In this document: positions 10,577-20,298 of the stretch, piece after piece
How positions within the stretch are numbered: the first letter of the stretch is position 1
Layout: each line of letters starts with the position of its first letter
Source: Mycobacterium triplex
GTDB lineage: Bacteria > Actinomycetota > Actinomycetes > Mycobacteriales > Mycobacteriaceae
Length of the DNA: 64,000 nt
Assembly (NCBI RefSeq): GCF_000689255.1
Contig: NZ_HG964446.1
Coordinates: 3,328,689 to 3,392,688 of the forward strand
Reading direction: 5' to 3'
The notes under the pieces: model-generated
Databases searched by the model: none
What the model was told of the DNA's origin: nothing
Seen by the model: only the letters and a program-made list of their open reading frames with translations
Position numbers and translations under genes: made by a program

Positions 10577-11419
10577 ATGAGCCAGGACCTGCCAGACGGC
10601 GCGGCCGACGAAAGTCCCGCTGCCGACGATGTCGCGCAGCGCGGTCGCCACGAATTGCCCGCCCACAGCCCACGTCCCGAGATCGGAGCGGTTGGCCGTA
10701 CCGGGTTGTCCGCGATGCTGCGCAGCGGTCGATCCCGATTGATGTTCGGAACCCTGGCCGTCCTGCTCTGTCTGGTTCTGGGCATCGCCATCGTCACCCA
10801 GGTCCGCCAGACCCGGTCGGGCGACTCGCTTGACACGGCGCGCCCCGCGGATCTGCTGGTGCTGCTGGATTCGCTGCGACAGCGCGAGGGCACGCTCAAC
10901 GGCGAGGTCAACGAATTGCAGAACACGCTGAATTCGTTGCAGGCGTCCGGCAACACCGACCAGGCCGCGATCCAAAGCGCGCAGGCCCGGCTGGCCGCGC
11001 TGTCCATCCTGGTCGGCGCGGTGGGCGCGACCGGGCCCGGCGTCACCGTCACCGTCGACGACCCCGGACCCGGCGTATCACCGGAGGTCATGCTCGACGT
11101 GATCAACGAGTTGCGCGCCGCCGGAGCCGAGGCGATCGAGGTCAACGGCGGACACCAGTCGGTGCGGGTCGGTGTCGACACCTGGGTCGTCGGCTCGCCA
11201 GGTGCGCTGACCATCGACACCAAGGCGCTCTCGCCGCCGTATTCGATTCTGGCGATTGGCGATCCGCCCACACTGGCCGCGGCGATGAACATTCCCGGCG
11301 GCGCCGAGGACAGCATCAAACGGGTCGGCGGCAAGATGTCCGTGCAGCAGAGCGAACGCGTCGACGTGACCACCTTGCGACAACCAAAACCGCACCAATA
11401 CGCTCAGCCCGTCAAGTGA
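10577..11419 (+). CDS. DUF881 membrane protein (Rv1825 homologue)
   Basis: A 280-residue second DUF881 protein. A charged cytoplasmic N-terminus of about 55 residues is followed by one transmembrane helix (MFGTLAVLLCLVLGIAIVTQV, about 56-76). Next comes a coiled-coil-like stretch (LRQREGTLNGEVNELQNTLNSL), then the DUF881 domain with AAGAEAIEVNGGHQSVRVG and PPYSILAIGDP. ATG 10577 begins 4 bases after the Rv1824 stop, so the pair is co-transcribed. By analogy with YlxW-type proteins an envelope or division-site function is likely, but nothing in the sequence gives a reaction. It is followed by gcvH after 24 bases, which may extend the operon. Confidence 0.85.
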   Translation: MSQDLPDGAADESPAADDVAQRGRHELPAHSPRPEIGAVGRTGLSAMLRSGRSRLMFGTLAVLLCLVLGIAIVTQVRQTRSGDSLDTARPADLLVLLDSLRQREGTLNGEVNELQNTLNSLQASGNTDQAAIQSAQARLAALSILVGAVGATGPGVTVTVDDPGPGVSPEVMLDVINELRAAGAEAIEVNGGHQSVRVGVDTWVVGSPGALTIDTKALSPPYSILAIGDPPTLAAAMNIPGGAEDSIKRVGGKMSVQQSERVDVTTLRQPKPHQYAQPVK

Positions 11420-11443
11420 GACACCGAACAGAACAGGATTGCC

Positions 11444-11842
11444 GTGAGCGATATCCCACCCGATCTGCACTACACCGCCGAACATGAGTGGGTTCGCCGG
11501 AGCGGTGACGACACCGCGCGGGTCGGAATCACCGACTTCGCGCAATCGGCACTGGGCGACGTCGTCTTCGTCCAGCTGCCCGACGTCGGCACCGAGGTGA
11601 CCGCGGGCGAGTCGTTCGGCGAAGTGGAATCGACGAAATCCGTATCCGACTTGTACGCACCGCTGTCCGGCAAGGTGACCGCCGTCAACGGCGATCTGGA
11701 GGGCAGCCCGCAGCTGGTCAACTCCGATCCTTACGGCGCCGGCTGGCTGGTCGATATCCAGGTGTCGGACGGCGCGGAGTTGGAGTCCGCCGTTTCTGAG
11801 CTGCTCGACGCCGAGGCCTACCGCGGCACGCTCACCGAGTGA
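11444..11842 (+). CDS. gcvH: Glycine cleavage system H protein
   Basis: A 132-residue lipoyl carrier. The lipoate-accepting lysine is K65 in [15 protein letters not shown]. The protein shuttles the aminomethyl group from the P protein (GcvB, encoded at 15.1 kb) to the T protein and is reoxidised by lipoamide dehydrogenase. The N-terminal [11 protein letters not shown] and the [12 protein letters not shown] strand are diagnostic. GTG 11444 follows GAACAGGA. It is separated from gcvB by garA and three regulator/nuclease genes, and gcvT is not in this window. Confidence 0.96.
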   Translation: MSDIPPDLHYTAEHEWVRRSGDDTARVGITDFAQSALGDVVFVQLPDVGTEVTAGESFGEVESTKSVSDLYAPLSGKVTAVNGDLEGSPQLVNSDPYGAGWLVDIQVSDGAELESAVSELLDAEAYRGTLTE

Positions 11843-12050
11843 CGGTTGCTAATGTCCCTGCCAGGGGGTCGGCCGGACGATCGGCGTTCAATCCTGCCGG
11901 TGGCTAGCGCAATCGGAACCACCGCGCGGTACGGTCAACACAACAGCGTTAGTAGGCAAGTAATCGGCAATACAGGGTTCAGACACCTAGTGGGAAGCCG
12001 GCCGAGCGGCCCGGTCAGACAACGCCACAGCGGCCAGTGAGGAGCAGCGC

Positions 12051-12533
12051 GTGACGGATATGGACTCAGGAAGACAGGACGACCAGACTTCTGACGAAGT
12101 CACCGTGGAGACGACTTCGGTCTTCCGCGCCGACTTCCTCAACGAACTGGACGCACCCGCGCAGTCGGGCGCCGAGAGCACGGTGTCCGGCGTCGAAGGA
12201 CTTCCGGCGGGCTCGGCCTTGCTGGTCGTCAAACGGGGCCCCAACGCGGGATCGCGCTTCCTCCTCGACCAGGCCATCACCTCGGCCGGCCGGCACCCCG
12301 ACAGCGACATATTCCTCGACGACGTCACGGTCAGCCGCCGCCACGCCGAATTCAGGTTGGAAAACAACGAGTTCCACGTGGTCGATGTGGGTAGCCTCAA
12401 CGGAACCTACGTCAATCGCGAGCCGGTGGACTCGGCAGTGCTGGCGAACGGTGACGAAGTACAGATCGGCAAGTTCCGCTTGGTGTTCCTGACGGGACCC
12501 AAAGGTGACGACGACGGAGGATCCGGAGGCTAG
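12051..12533 (+). CDS. garA: FHA-domain metabolic regulator GarA
   Basis: A 160-residue protein, the orthologue of Rv1827. The N-terminal tail has the conserved [11 protein letters not shown] with Thr21 and Thr22, the residues phosphorylated by PknG and PknB respectively in M. tuberculosis. The C-terminal forkhead-associated domain (about 55-145) has [18 protein letters not shown] and SLNGTYVN, the phosphothreonine-binding loops. Unphosphorylated GarA inhibits 2-oxoglutarate dehydrogenase and glutamate dehydrogenase and activates glutamate synthase; phosphorylation causes self-binding and releases them. GTG 12051 is preceded by GAGGAG. Its stop overlaps the next start by one base. About 200 non-coding bases precede it (11843-12050), in which I recognise no defined element. 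Confidence 0.96.
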   Translation: MTDMDSGRQDDQTSDEVTVETTSVFRADFLNELDAPAQSGAESTVSGVEGLPAGSALLVVKRGPNAGSRFLLDQAITSAGRHPDSDIFLDDVTVSRRHAEFRLENNEFHVVDVGSLNGTYVNREPVDSAVLANGDEVQIGKFRLVFLTGPKGDDDGGSGG

Positions 12534-13279
12534 TGAGCGCACCCGATAGCCCGGCCCTGGCCGGGATGTCGATTGGGGCGGTCTTGGACCTGTTGAGGCC
12601 GGATTTCCCCGATGTCACAATTTCCAAGATTCGCTTCTTGGAGGCTGAAGGACTGGTGACGCCGCAGCGCGCAGCGTCGGGATACCGCAGATTCACCGCT
12701 TACGACTGCGCGCGACTGCGCTTCATTCTCACCGCGCAGCGAGATCATTACCTACCGCTGAAGGTGATCCGGGCGCAGCTGGATGCTCAGCCCGACGGCG
12801 AGCTGCCGCCGTTCGGATCGCCTTATGGTGTACCGCGATTGGTTTCGGTGGCCGAGGGCGATGCCGCACCCGAGACCGGATCCGCCGCGGCCGCGGTGGC
12901 ACCTACCCGCGTCCGGTTGAGTCGCGAAGACCTCCTGGAACGCGCGGGCGTCGACGAGGACCTGCTGACCGCACTGCTCAAGGCCGGGGTGATCACCACC
13001 GGCCCGGGCGGATTCTTCGACGAGCACACCGTCGTGATCTTGCAATGCGCGCGAGCGCTGTCCGACTACGGCGTCGAGCCGCGTCATCTGCGTGCCTTCC
13101 GCTCGGCCGCCGACCGGCAGTCCGATCTGATCGCCCAGATCGCGGGGCCGCTCATCAAAGCCGACAAGGCCGGCGCCCGGGATCGCGCCGACGACCTGGC
13201 ACGTGAGGTTGCCGCGCTCGCAATTACTTTGCACACATCGCTGATCAAGTCCGCCGTTCGCGACGTTCTGCGACGCTGA
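12533..13279 (+). CDS. MerR-family transcriptional regulator (Rv1828 homologue)
   Basis: A 248-residue regulator. The winged-helix MerR DNA-binding region spans about residues 11-85 ([32 protein letters not shown]). A variable linker follows, then a C-terminal domain of about 120-248 that is unlike the metal- or drug-sensing domains of classical MerR proteins. GTG 12533 overlaps the garA stop by one base, so the two are coupled. The effector is unknown; being conserved with garA and gcvH suggests a link to amino-acid or nitrogen metabolism, which is inference. Confidence 0.9.
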   Translation: MSAPDSPALAGMSIGAVLDLLRPDFPDVTISKIRFLEAEGLVTPQRAASGYRRFTAYDCARLRFILTAQRDHYLPLKVIRAQLDAQPDGELPPFGSPYGVPRLVSVAEGDAAPETGSAAAAVAPTRVRLSREDLLERAGVDEDLLTALLKAGVITTGPGGFFDEHTVVILQCARALSDYGVEPRHLRAFRSAADRQSDLIAQIAGPLIKADKAGARDRADDLAREVAALAITLHTSLIKSAVRDVLRR

Positions 13280-13337
13280 GGACTAGACTTCCAGTCATTG
13301 CTTGGACGTCGGCGGCAGGTGCGGAGGGCAGACACAA

Positions 13338-13832
13338 ATGGGTGAAGTTCGTGTTGTCGGCATTCGCGTCGAGCAGCCGCAGAACCAGCCGGTGCTGTTG
13401 TTGCGCGAGGCCAACGGAGACCGTTACCTGCCGATATGGATCGGACAGTCCGAAGCCGCCGCCATTGCCCTCGAACAGCAAGGCGTCGAGCCGCCCCGCC
13501 CGCTGACCCATGACCTGATTCGCGATCTCATTGCAGCACTTGGGCATTCACTCAAGGAGGTGCGCATCGTCGATCTGCAGGAAGGCACCTTCTATGCCGA
13601 CCTCGTCTTCGACCGCAACATCACCGTGTCGGCGCGCCCGTCGGACTCGGTGGCGATCGCGCTCCGGGTCGGTGTGCCGATCTACGTCGAAGAGGCCGTT
13701 TTGGCCCAGGCGGGTCTGCTGATCCCCGACGAGAGCGACGAGGAGTCCAACACCGCTGTTCGGGAGGACGAGGTGGAGAAATTCAAGGAATTTCTCGACA
13801 GCGTGTCGCCCGACGACTTCAAGGCGACCTGA
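13338..13832 (+). CDS. Bifunctional nuclease family protein (DUF151/BFN), Rv1829 homologue
   Basis: A 164-residue protein identical in length to Rv1829. It has the DUF151/BFN core: PVLLLREANGDRYLPIWIGQSEAAAIA, THDLIRDLIAALG and RPSDSVAIALRVGVPIYV. Plant members of this family degrade RNA and DNA, and a Thermotoga member has a known structure; the bacterial role is unproven. An acidic tail (DESDEESNTAVREDEVE) closes the protein. ATG 13338 is chosen for family length. It lies between two MerR genes, an arrangement conserved across mycobacteria. Confidence 0.88.
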   Translation: MGEVRVVGIRVEQPQNQPVLLLREANGDRYLPIWIGQSEAAAIALEQQGVEPPRPLTHDLIRDLIAALGHSLKEVRIVDLQEGTFYADLVFDRNITVSARPSDSVAIALRVGVPIYVEEAVLAQAGLLIPDESDEESNTAVREDEVEKFKEFLDSVSPDDFKAT

Positions 13833-14082
13833 GTCCGCCAATCGGGACGTTAAGCTGGACTGCGACATCACGGATCCGTCTCATCTGACACTGTGATTTC
13901 GACACGCCTGACGGATAGCACGCCCCTTGCCCTTACGACGGCCATACTTTGAGGACAAGTTAAGGCACGGCAGCGACTGGACAGCGTAAGCTTTCTAGCA
14001 CTCGGGCCTTGGCCAACGCGGCTGTAACGGCAGCCAGTGGACGCAGCTAGTGATTAGAGCGCGATCGGCGAGAGGAACCACT

Positions 14083-14715
14083 GTGAGCGACCAGCCACGT
14101 CAAGAACAGCTGGATCTTGCTGACCAGGCGGATGCCGCATCCCACGGTGAACCGAGTGTCACCGTTGCCAGCGGACCCGTGCAGCCCGGTCTGTTTCCTG
14201 ACGATTCGGTGCCCGACGAACTCGTCGGCTACCGCGGGCCGAGCGCCTGCCAGATCGCCGGAATCACCTACCGGCAGCTGGACTACTGGGCACGCACGTC
14301 GCTGGTGGTGCCGTCGATTCGCAGTGCGGCCGGATCCGGCAGCCAGCGGCTGTACTCGTTCAAGGACATCCTGGTTCTCAAGATCGTCAAGCGGTTGCTG
14401 GACACCGGCATTTCGCTGCACAACATCCGCGTCGCCGTCGACCATCTGCGTCAGCGCGGCGTCGAGGATCTGGCCAACATCACCCTGTTCTCGGACGGCA
14501 CCACCGTGTACGAGTGCACCTCGGCCGAAGAGGTCGTCGACCTGTTGCAGGGCGGTCAGGGCGTGTTCGGCATCGCGGTGTCGGGGGCCATGCGGGAGTT
14601 GACCGGCGTGATCGCCGACTTCCCAGGTGAGCGGGCTGACGGCGGCGAATCGATCGCGGCGCCCGAAGACGAGCTGGCCTCGCGGCGCAAGCATCGGGAC
14701 CGCAAAATCGGTTAG
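14083..14715 (+). CDS. resR: MerR-like regulator, Rv1830 (ResR) homologue
   Basis: A 210-residue MerR-type regulator. The helix-turn-helix region is GYRGPSACQIAGITYRQLDYW...GSGSQRLYSFKDILVLKIVKRLLD, followed by a linker helix and a short C-terminal domain. The M. tuberculosis orthologue Rv1830 has been linked to antibiotic resilience and to control of whiB2 and cell division. GTG 14083 is chosen over GTG 14050 because GAGAGGA lies 8 bases upstream of it. A leader region of about 250 bases (13833-14082) separates it from the nuclease gene, so it likely has its own promoter. An intrinsic terminator-like hairpin follows the stop. Confidence 0.88.
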   Translation: MSDQPRQEQLDLADQADAASHGEPSVTVASGPVQPGLFPDDSVPDELVGYRGPSACQIAGITYRQLDYWARTSLVVPSIRSAAGSGSQRLYSFKDILVLKIVKRLLDTGISLHNIRVAVDHLRQRGVEDLANITLFSDGTTVYECTSAEEVVDLLQGGQGVFGIAVSGAMRELTGVIADFPGERADGGESIAAPEDELASRRKHRDRKIG

Positions 14716-14731
14716 TAATCCACTGTTCGAC

Positions 14732-14757
14732 AGCCCGACACGCATTGTTGGGCTATT
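14732..14757 (+). terminator. Terminator-like hairpin after resR
   Basis: AGCCCGACA (14732-14740) pairs with TGTTGGGCT (14746-14754) through nine positions including one G-U, with a 5-base loop, and is followed by ATTT. The U tract is short, as is common in mycobacteria. It separates resR from the riboswitch-controlled gcvB. Confidence 0.5.
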
Positions 14758-14805
14758 TCGTGTACCGGGCTTCACTCACGGGTAAACTAAGCGTTGCATC
14801 ACGCC

Positions 14806-15034
14806 CGCGCGGGAGAGTTCTGTGGCAGCCAGCCATGGACGCCGAAGGAGCAGCACCTCTCCGTCAACCTCTCAGGCACCCGGACCGCGCCAAGGTAACG
14901 ATGCCTCTGGAAAGCGGTGGGGCGCTAAGCGCCACACCCGCCGATGGGGAAAGGCGCTTGGGGGGACTACGCGCCGAATCTCTCAGGCGCCCGTGACTGG
15001 GTAAGGACAGAGGGAGAGGGTCGATAGTCCCTCT
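14806..15034 (+). ncRNA. Tandem glycine riboswitch upstream of gcvB
   Basis: Two glycine-aptamer cores occur in series. The first (about 14806-14892) has GCGGGAGAG, GCCGAAGGAGCA and CTCTCAGGCA...GGACCGCGC. The second (about 14901-15018) has GCCTCTGGAAAGCG, GCCGATGGGGAAAGGCGC, CTCTCAGGCGCC and GGACAGAGGGAGAG. Behind them AGAGGG (15015-15020) can pair with CCCTCT (15029-15034), a small hairpin that shares bases with the last P1 strand and could be the expression platform. The ribosome-binding site AGGAG (15044-15048) lies right after it. Glycine binding typically turns on the glycine cleavage genes, which fits gcvB. Confidence 0.93.
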
Positions 15035-15053
15035 ACCGATGTCAGGAGTGCCC

Positions 15054-17879
15054 GTGTCCGATCAATCGACTTTCGCAGCCCGCCATATCGGGCCGGACAG
15101 CCAGGCGATCGATGCCATGCTCGACGTGATCGGTGTCGGCTCGCTCGACGAGCTGGCCGCCAAGGCCGTCCCGGCCGGCATCCTCGATAAACTCTCCGAC
15201 GACGGCGCCGCGCCGGGCCTGAGCGCGCTGCCGCCGGCCGCCAGCGAGGCCGAGGCGATCGCGGAACTGCGGGCACTGGCTGACACCAACACGGTGTCGG
15301 TGTCGATGATCGGGCAGGGCTACTACGACACGTTCACCCCACCGGTGTTGCTGCGCAACATCATGGAGAACCCTGCCTGGTACACCGCCTACACGCCGTA
15401 CCAGCCGGAGATCAGCCAGGGCCGGCTGGAAGCGCTGCTGAACTTCCAGACCATGGTCACCGATCTGACCGGGCTGGAAATCGCCAACGCGTCGATGCTC
15501 GACGAGGGCACCGCGGCCGCCGAGGCTATGACGCTGATGCACCGCGCCGCGCGCGGTTCGGCCAGCCGGCTGGCGGTCGACACCGACGTGTTCGCCCAGA
15601 CCGCGGCCATCCTGGCCACCCGTGCTCGGCCGCTGGGCATCGAGATCGTCACCGCCGATCTGCGCGACGGCCTGCCGGACGGCGAGTTCTTCGGCGTCAT
15701 CGCCCAACTGCCGGGTGCCAGCGGCCGGATCACGGATTGGTCCGCCCTGGTCGCCGAGGCTCACGAGCGCGGCGCGCTGGTCGCGGTCGGCGCCGACCTG
15801 CTGGCGTGTACGTTGATCACCCCGCCGGGCGAGATCGGTGCCGACGTCGCGTTCGGCAGCACTCAAAGATTCGGTGTGCCAATGGGATTCGGCGGTCCGC
15901 ATGCCGGGTATCTGGCGGCGCGCGCCGAGCAGGCCCGTCAGCTGCCGGGCCGGCTGGTCGGTGTCTCGGTCGACAGCGACGGCTCACCGGCCTATCGCCT
16001 GGCGTTGCAGACCCGCGAACAGCACATCCGCCGCGACAAGGCGACCAGCAACATCTGCACCGCGCAGGTGCTGCTGGCCGTGATGGCCGCGATGTATGCC
16101 AGCTACCACGGCGCCGACGGGCTGACCGCCATCGCACGCCGGGTACACAGCCGCGCCCAATCCATCGCCGCGGCGCTGGGCGGGGCGCTGGTGCACGAGG
16201 CATACTTCGACACCGTGCTGGCACGAGTGCCGGGACGCGCGGATGAAGTGCTCGCCAAGGCCAAGGCCAGGGGCGTCAATCTCTGGCGTGTCGATGCCGA
16301 CCATGTGTCGGTGTCCTGCGACGAGGTCACCACCGACGTCCACGTGGCCATGGTCCTGGAGGCGTTCGGGGTGTTGCCCGCCGATCCTTCCGGCATCGAT
16401 ATCGCCACGCGCACATCGGAATTCCTCACCCACCCCGCCTTCACGCAGTACCACACCGAAACGGCGATGATGCGCTACCTGCGCACCCTGGCGGACAAGG
16501 ACATCGCCTTGGACCGCAGCATGATTCCGCTCGGCTCCTGCACGATGAAACTCAACGCCGCCGCCGAGATGGAGTCGATCACCTGGCCCGAGTTCTCCCG
16601 GCTGCACCCGTTCGCTCCGGCGGTGGACACCTCGGGGATACGCCGCCTGATCAGCGATCTGGAGAGTTGGCTGGTGCACATCACCGGCTATGACGCGGTG
16701 TCGCTGCAACCGAACGCAGGGTCCCAAGGCGAGTACGCCGGCCTGTTGGCGATCCACGACTATCACGCCAGCCGCGGCGAACCGCACCGCGACATCTGCC
16801 TGATTCCGTCCAGCGCGCACGGCACCAACGCGGCGTCGGCCGCCCTGGCCGGGATGCGGGTGGTCGTGGTGGCCTGCCAAGACAACGGCGACGTCAACCT
16901 CGACGATCTGCGCGCCAAGATCGGCGAGCACGCCGACCGGTTGTCGGCGCTGATGATCACCTACCCGTCCACACACGGGGTGTACGAACACGACATCGCC
17001 GAGATCTGCGCGGCCGTGCACGACGCCGGCGGTCAGGTGTACGTCGACGGCGCCAACCTCAACGCACTGGTGGGCCTGGCCCGGCCGGGCAAGTTCGGCG
17101 GCGACGTGAGCCACCTGAACCTGCACAAGACGTTCTGCATCCCGCACGGTGGTGGCGGCCCCGGAGTGGGCCCGGTGGCCGCGCGTTCGCATCTGGCGCC
17201 GTTCCTGCCCGGTCACCCGTACGCACCCGAGCTGCCCGGGGGGCACCCGGTGTCGTCGGCGCCGTACGGGTCGGCCTCGATCCTGCCGATCAGCTGGGCC
17301 TACATCCGGATGATGGGTGCCGACGGACTGCGGGCGGCATCGCTGACGGCGATAGCCTCGGCCAACTACATCGCCCGCCGGCTCGACGAGTACTTCCCGG
17401 TGCTCTACACCGGCGAGAACGGCATGGTTGCCCACGAATGCATCCTGGATCTGCGCGGCATCACCAAGTCGACCGGCGTGACCGTCGACGATGTGGCAAA
17501 GCGATTGGCGGACTACGGTTTTCACGCTCCGACCATGAGCTTCCCGGTCGCCGGCACGCTGATGGTCGAGCCCACCGAGAGCGAGGACGTCAACGAGATC
17601 GACGCATTCTGCGAGGCCATGATCGCGATCCGCGGTGAGATCGATCGTGTCGCCGCGGGGGAGTGGCCCGCCGATGACAACCCGCTGCGGGGCGCGCCGC
17701 ACACCGCCGAGTGCCTGCTGGTCGCCGACTGGAATCATCCGTACACGCGGGAGGAAGCCGCCTATCCGTTGGGTAAGGGCTATCGGCCCAAGGTGTGGCC
17801 GCCGGTGCGTCGCATCGACGGCGCCTACGGCGACCGCAACCTGATGTGCTCGTGTCCCCCGGTGGAGGCGTACAACTAG
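15054..17879 (+). CDS. gcvB: Glycine dehydrogenase (decarboxylating), P protein
   Basis: A 941-residue pyridoxal-phosphate enzyme, the same length as M. tuberculosis GcvB. Both halves of the P protein are fused in one chain. The cofactor lysine is in [19 protein letters not shown] (about residue 690). The N-terminal half has [17 protein letters not shown] and [20 protein letters not shown]. It decarboxylates glycine and loads the aminomethyl group on GcvH. GTG 15054 is selected because AGGAG sits 5 bases upstream and the length then matches the orthologue; ATG 15039 would add five residues. Expression is expected to respond to glycine through the riboswitch in its leader. Confidence 0.97.
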   Translation: MSDQSTFAARHIGPDSQAIDAMLDVIGVGSLDELAAKAVPAGILDKLSDDGAAPGLSALPPAASEAEAIAELRALADTNTVSVSMIGQGYYDTFTPPVLLRNIMENPAWYTAYTPYQPEISQGRLEALLNFQTMVTDLTGLEIANASMLDEGTAAAEAMTLMHRAARGSASRLAVDTDVFAQTAAILATRARPLGIEIVTADLRDGLPDGEFFGVIAQLPGASGRITDWSALVAEAHERGALVAVGADLLACTLITPPGEIGADVAFGSTQRFGVPMGFGGPHAGYLAARAEQARQLPGRLVGVSVDSDGSPAYRLALQTREQHIRRDKATSNICTAQVLLAVMAAMYASYHGADGLTAIARRVHSRAQSIAAALGGALVHEAYFDTVLARVPGRADEVLAKAKARGVNLWRVDADHVSVSCDEVTTDVHVAMVLEAFGVLPADPSGIDIATRTSEFLTHPAFTQYHTETAMMRYLRTLADKDIALDRSMIPLGSCTMKLNAAAEMESITWPEFSRLHPFAPAVDTSGIRRLISDLESWLVHITGYDAVSLQPNAGSQGEYAGLLAIHDYHASRGEPHRDICLIPSSAHGTNAASAALAGMRVVVVACQDNGDVNLDDLRAKIGEHADRLSALMITYPSTHGVYEHDIAEICAAVHDAGGQVYVDGANLNALVGLARPGKFGGDVSHLNLHKTFCIPHGGGGPGVGPVAARSHLAPFLPGHPYAPELPGGHPVSSAPYGSASILPISWAYIRMMGADGLRAASLTAIASANYIARRLDEYFPVLYTGENGMVAHECILDLRGITKSTGVTVDDVAKRLADYGFHAPTMSFPVAGTLMVEPTESEDVNEIDAFCEAMIAIRGEIDRVAAGEWPADDNPLRGAPHTAECLLVADWNHPYTREEAAYPLGKGYRPKVWPPVRRIDGAYGDRNLMCSCPPVEAYN

Positions 17880-18031
17880 GGCCGCGGCGCGACGTTTCCC
17901 GAGCTGCTCGAGTACGAATTGGCCAGCCCGTTCGGACAACCCCGGCAGGTCGGCGCACGTCGCGGTTGATGTCGGTCGCGACCCACTGTTAAGGCACGGC
18001 CGCAGTTATCCACAACTTCCGATCCAGCCGA

Positions 18032-18076
18032 TTAGCTCGCGTCAGTGGACCCCGCTATGATCGAATGTATGTTCGA
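18032..18076 (+). promoter_or_regulatory. Promoter with LexA (SOS) box at the start of the 13E12 gene
   Basis: TCGAATGTATGTTCGA at 18061-18076 matches the mycobacterial SOS box TCGAAC-N4-GTTCGA at 11 of 12 defined positions. A near-consensus -10 hexamer TATGAT lies at 18056-18061, seven bases before ATG 18069, so a leaderless transcript could begin at that codon. TTAGCT (18032-18037) is a weak -35, 18 bases upstream. LexA bound here would cover the transcription start. Confidence 0.72.
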
Positions 18077-19343
18077 AACCCTTGGGACGGTCGATCCGAT
18101 GGCCGACGAATCGGCGCTGATCGAACGCATCGCCGAGTTGGAGCGAGTCAAGTCCGCGGCCGCGGCGGGGCAGGCTCGGGCAGCGGCCGCCCTGGACGCG
18201 GCGCGCCGCGGCACCGAAGCGGCCCTGGGAATGCCCGCCGCGCAGCGCGGACGTGGGGTGGCCAGCGAGATCGCGCTGGCCCGACGGGACTCGCCCGCCC
18301 GGGGCAGCCGACATCTCGGTTTCGCCAAAGCCCTGGTGCACGAGATGCCTCATACCCTGGCGGCGCTCGAATCCGGCGCACTCTCGGAGTGGCGGGCCAC
18401 GCTGATCGTGCGCGAGAGCGCCTGTTTGGACGTCGAGGACCGTCGCACATTGGATGCCGAGTTGTGCGCCGAGCCGGCCGGCCTGAACGGTATGGGCGAT
18501 GCGCGAGTGGCCGCCGCTGCCAAGGCAATCGCCTACCGGCTGGACCCTCATGCCGTCGTCGAACGGGCCGCCAGGGCCGAGCATGAACGCACCGTGACGA
18601 TCCGGCCGGCCCCCGACACGATGACCTATCTGACCGCGTTATTGCCAGTAGCCCAAGGAGTTTCGGTGTACGCGGCGCTGCGCCGCGCAGCCGACATGCG
18701 CGCCGACGGACGTTCGCGCGGACAAGTGATGGCAGACACCCTCGTCGAGCGGGTCACCGGGCGCGACGCGGCGGTCCCCACACCGATAGCGGTCAACCTC
18801 GTCCTCTCGGACGAAACACTGCTGGGCGAGGCCACCACCCCGGCCGACATCTGCGGCTACGGTCCCATTCCGGCCGCGGTGGCCCGCGCAATGGTCTCCA
18901 ACGCCGTCGCCGACCAGCGCTCCCGAGCGACGCTGCGCAGGCTTTATGCCCATCCCCGCTCCGGGGCGCTGGTGGCGATGGAGTCACGGGCGCGGCTCTT
19001 CCCGCGCGGTCTGGCCCGCTTCATCGAGTTGCGCGATCAACGTTGTCGCACACCCTATTGCGACGCGCCGATCCGGCATCGCGACCATGCCCAGCCCTGG
19101 GCCAAGGCCGGACCTACCACGGCGGCCAACGGTCTCGGCTCGTGCCAACGGTGCAACTACACCAAGGAGGCCGACGGCTGGCGGGTCACCACCAGCACAG
19201 ATGAAAACCATACTCACACAGCAGAATTCACCACGCCAACGGGGGCGACTTACCGGTCAGCCGCCCCACCGCGGGCACCCACGATCACTGTCAGCGAAAT
19301 CGAAGTGCGAGTCGGTATCGCACTGGCCAGGCATGCCGCCTAG
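18069..19343 (+). CDS. 13E12/DUF222-family HNH nuclease-like protein
   Basis: A 424-residue member of the DUF222 / 13E12 repeat family that is spread in many copies in actinobacterial genomes. The N-terminal DUF222 region is helical (MADESALIERIAELERVKSA onward). The C-terminal HNH domain (about 340-390) reads CRTPYCDAPIRHRDHAQPWAKAG...NGLGSCQRCNYTKEADGW, with paired Cys residues and the central His-Asp-His. In M. tuberculosis several 13E12 genes belong to the LexA regulon. The start is placed at ATG 18069, where a -10 element lies seven bases upstream, fitting a leaderless message; GTG 18045 and ATG 18057 are alternatives. Biological role unsettled; a mobile or DNA-damage-linked nuclease is likely. 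Confidence 0.88.
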   Translation: MFETLGTVDPMADESALIERIAELERVKSAAAAGQARAAAALDAARRGTEAALGMPAAQRGRGVASEIALARRDSPARGSRHLGFAKALVHEMPHTLAALESGALSEWRATLIVRESACLDVEDRRTLDAELCAEPAGLNGMGDARVAAAAKAIAYRLDPHAVVERAARAEHERTVTIRPAPDTMTYLTALLPVAQGVSVYAALRRAADMRADGRSRGQVMADTLVERVTGRDAAVPTPIAVNLVLSDETLLGEATTPADICGYGPIPAAVARAMVSNAVADQRSRATLRRLYAHPRSGALVAMESRARLFPRGLARFIELRDQRCRTPYCDAPIRHRDHAQPWAKAGPTTAANGLGSCQRCNYTKEADGWRVTTSTDENHTHTAEFTTPTGATYRSAAPPRAPTITVSEIEVRVGIALARHAA

Positions 19344-19346
19344 GTT

Positions 19347-20219
19347 TCAGCCGAAGCACTTGATGATCGCCGTGGCGATTTCGTCGGGCGCATCCTCCTG
19401 GATGAAGTGCTTGGCGGTGGGCAGCTCGACCAGGACGTGATCGGGGAACGTCGCGCGCATGCGTGGGAGGCTCGGACCGGGGCGGAACGCGAAGTCCTTC
19501 ATGCCCCACACCAGCAGGGTCGGCTTCGCGCCAAGTTTGGCCGGTACCTCGCGGCTCAGCCGTTCCAGCAGCGGGCGGGCGGCCAACAGCTCCTTGGGCA
19601 TCTCGGCCACCCCCAAGCGTGCGGCCGGGTTGGGCTGAACGGCGCGGTAGTGCTCCATCACGGCGTTCCCAGGCCGTTGCGCGGTGCCCGCGGGGATCAG
19701 TCGCTCCACGAAGAAGTTGCGCTGCAGGATCGCTTTCTGCATTGGGGCACTGGACATCACGCGGGAGAAGATTTTGGTCGTGAGCACGTCGACCGGCCAG
19801 AACCAGGTGTTGCCCAGCACGACACCGCGCACCCGCTCGGCGCGCTCCACCGCGACCGCCATGCTGATCGGCCCGCCCCAGTCCTGGCCCATCGTCAGAT
19901 AGCCGTCCAGCCCCAAATGATCGACGAACTCGCCGATCACCCGGGCATGCTCGTCGATCTTGTACCCGAAACCGGCGGGGCGATCCGACAAGCCGAAACC
20001 CAGGTAATCCGGCGCAATGCAACGAAATTGGCCACGCAGCGCGGTGATAATGTCGCGGTACAGGAAGCTCCACGTCGGGTTGCCGTGGCACAGCAACAGC
20101 GGCGGCCCGGCACCTTCGTCGACGTAGTGGACGCGTCCCCGCGAGCTGTCGAACCAGCGCGACTCGAACGGGTACAACCGAGGATCCGGAGTGAAATCCG
20201 GCTTGTACTCCTGGCCCAT
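19347..20219 (-). CDS. Haloalkane dehalogenase-type alpha/beta hydrolase (Rv1833c homologue)
   Basis: A 290-residue alpha/beta hydrolase. HGNPTW (residues 45-50) provides the halide-stabilising Asn and oxyanion hole. The nucleophile Asp113 is in GQDWGG, the catalytic His is about residue 271 in KHFIQED, and the second halide-binding Trp follows the nucleophile. This is the haloalkane dehalogenase pattern, matching Rv1833c. The enzyme converts haloalkanes to alcohols, although its natural substrate in mycobacteria is unknown. ATG at 20219 is chosen because GGAGGAGGG precedes it. The stop abuts the end of the converging 13E12 gene with three bases between. It ends a minus-strand run that also contains the monooxygenase cassette. 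Confidence 0.9.
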   Translation of the reverse strand: MGQEYKPDFTPDPRLYPFESRWFDSSRGRVHYVDEGAGPPLLLCHGNPTWSFLYRDIITALRGQFRCIAPDYLGFGLSDRPAGFGYKIDEHARVIGEFVDHLGLDGYLTMGQDWGGPISMAVAVERAERVRGVVLGNTWFWPVDVLTTKIFSRVMSSAPMQKAILQRNFFVERLIPAGTAQRPGNAVMEHYRAVQPNPAARLGVAEMPKELLAARPLLERLSREVPAKLGAKPTLLVWGMKDFAFRPGPSLPRMRATFPDHVLVELPTAKHFIQEDAPDEIATAIIKCFG

Positions 20220-20298
20220 GACCGACCCTCCTCCATCGATGCTCACGATGGTAGGCCCGCGATGGGTGCGCCGCGACGGGCGAGGGGAGGGTGCAGGT

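Noticed and set aside
17880..18031. Possible small gene or RNA between gcvB and the 13E12 gene
   Set aside because: No ribosome-binding site, stable hairpin with T tract, or conserved motif was visible.
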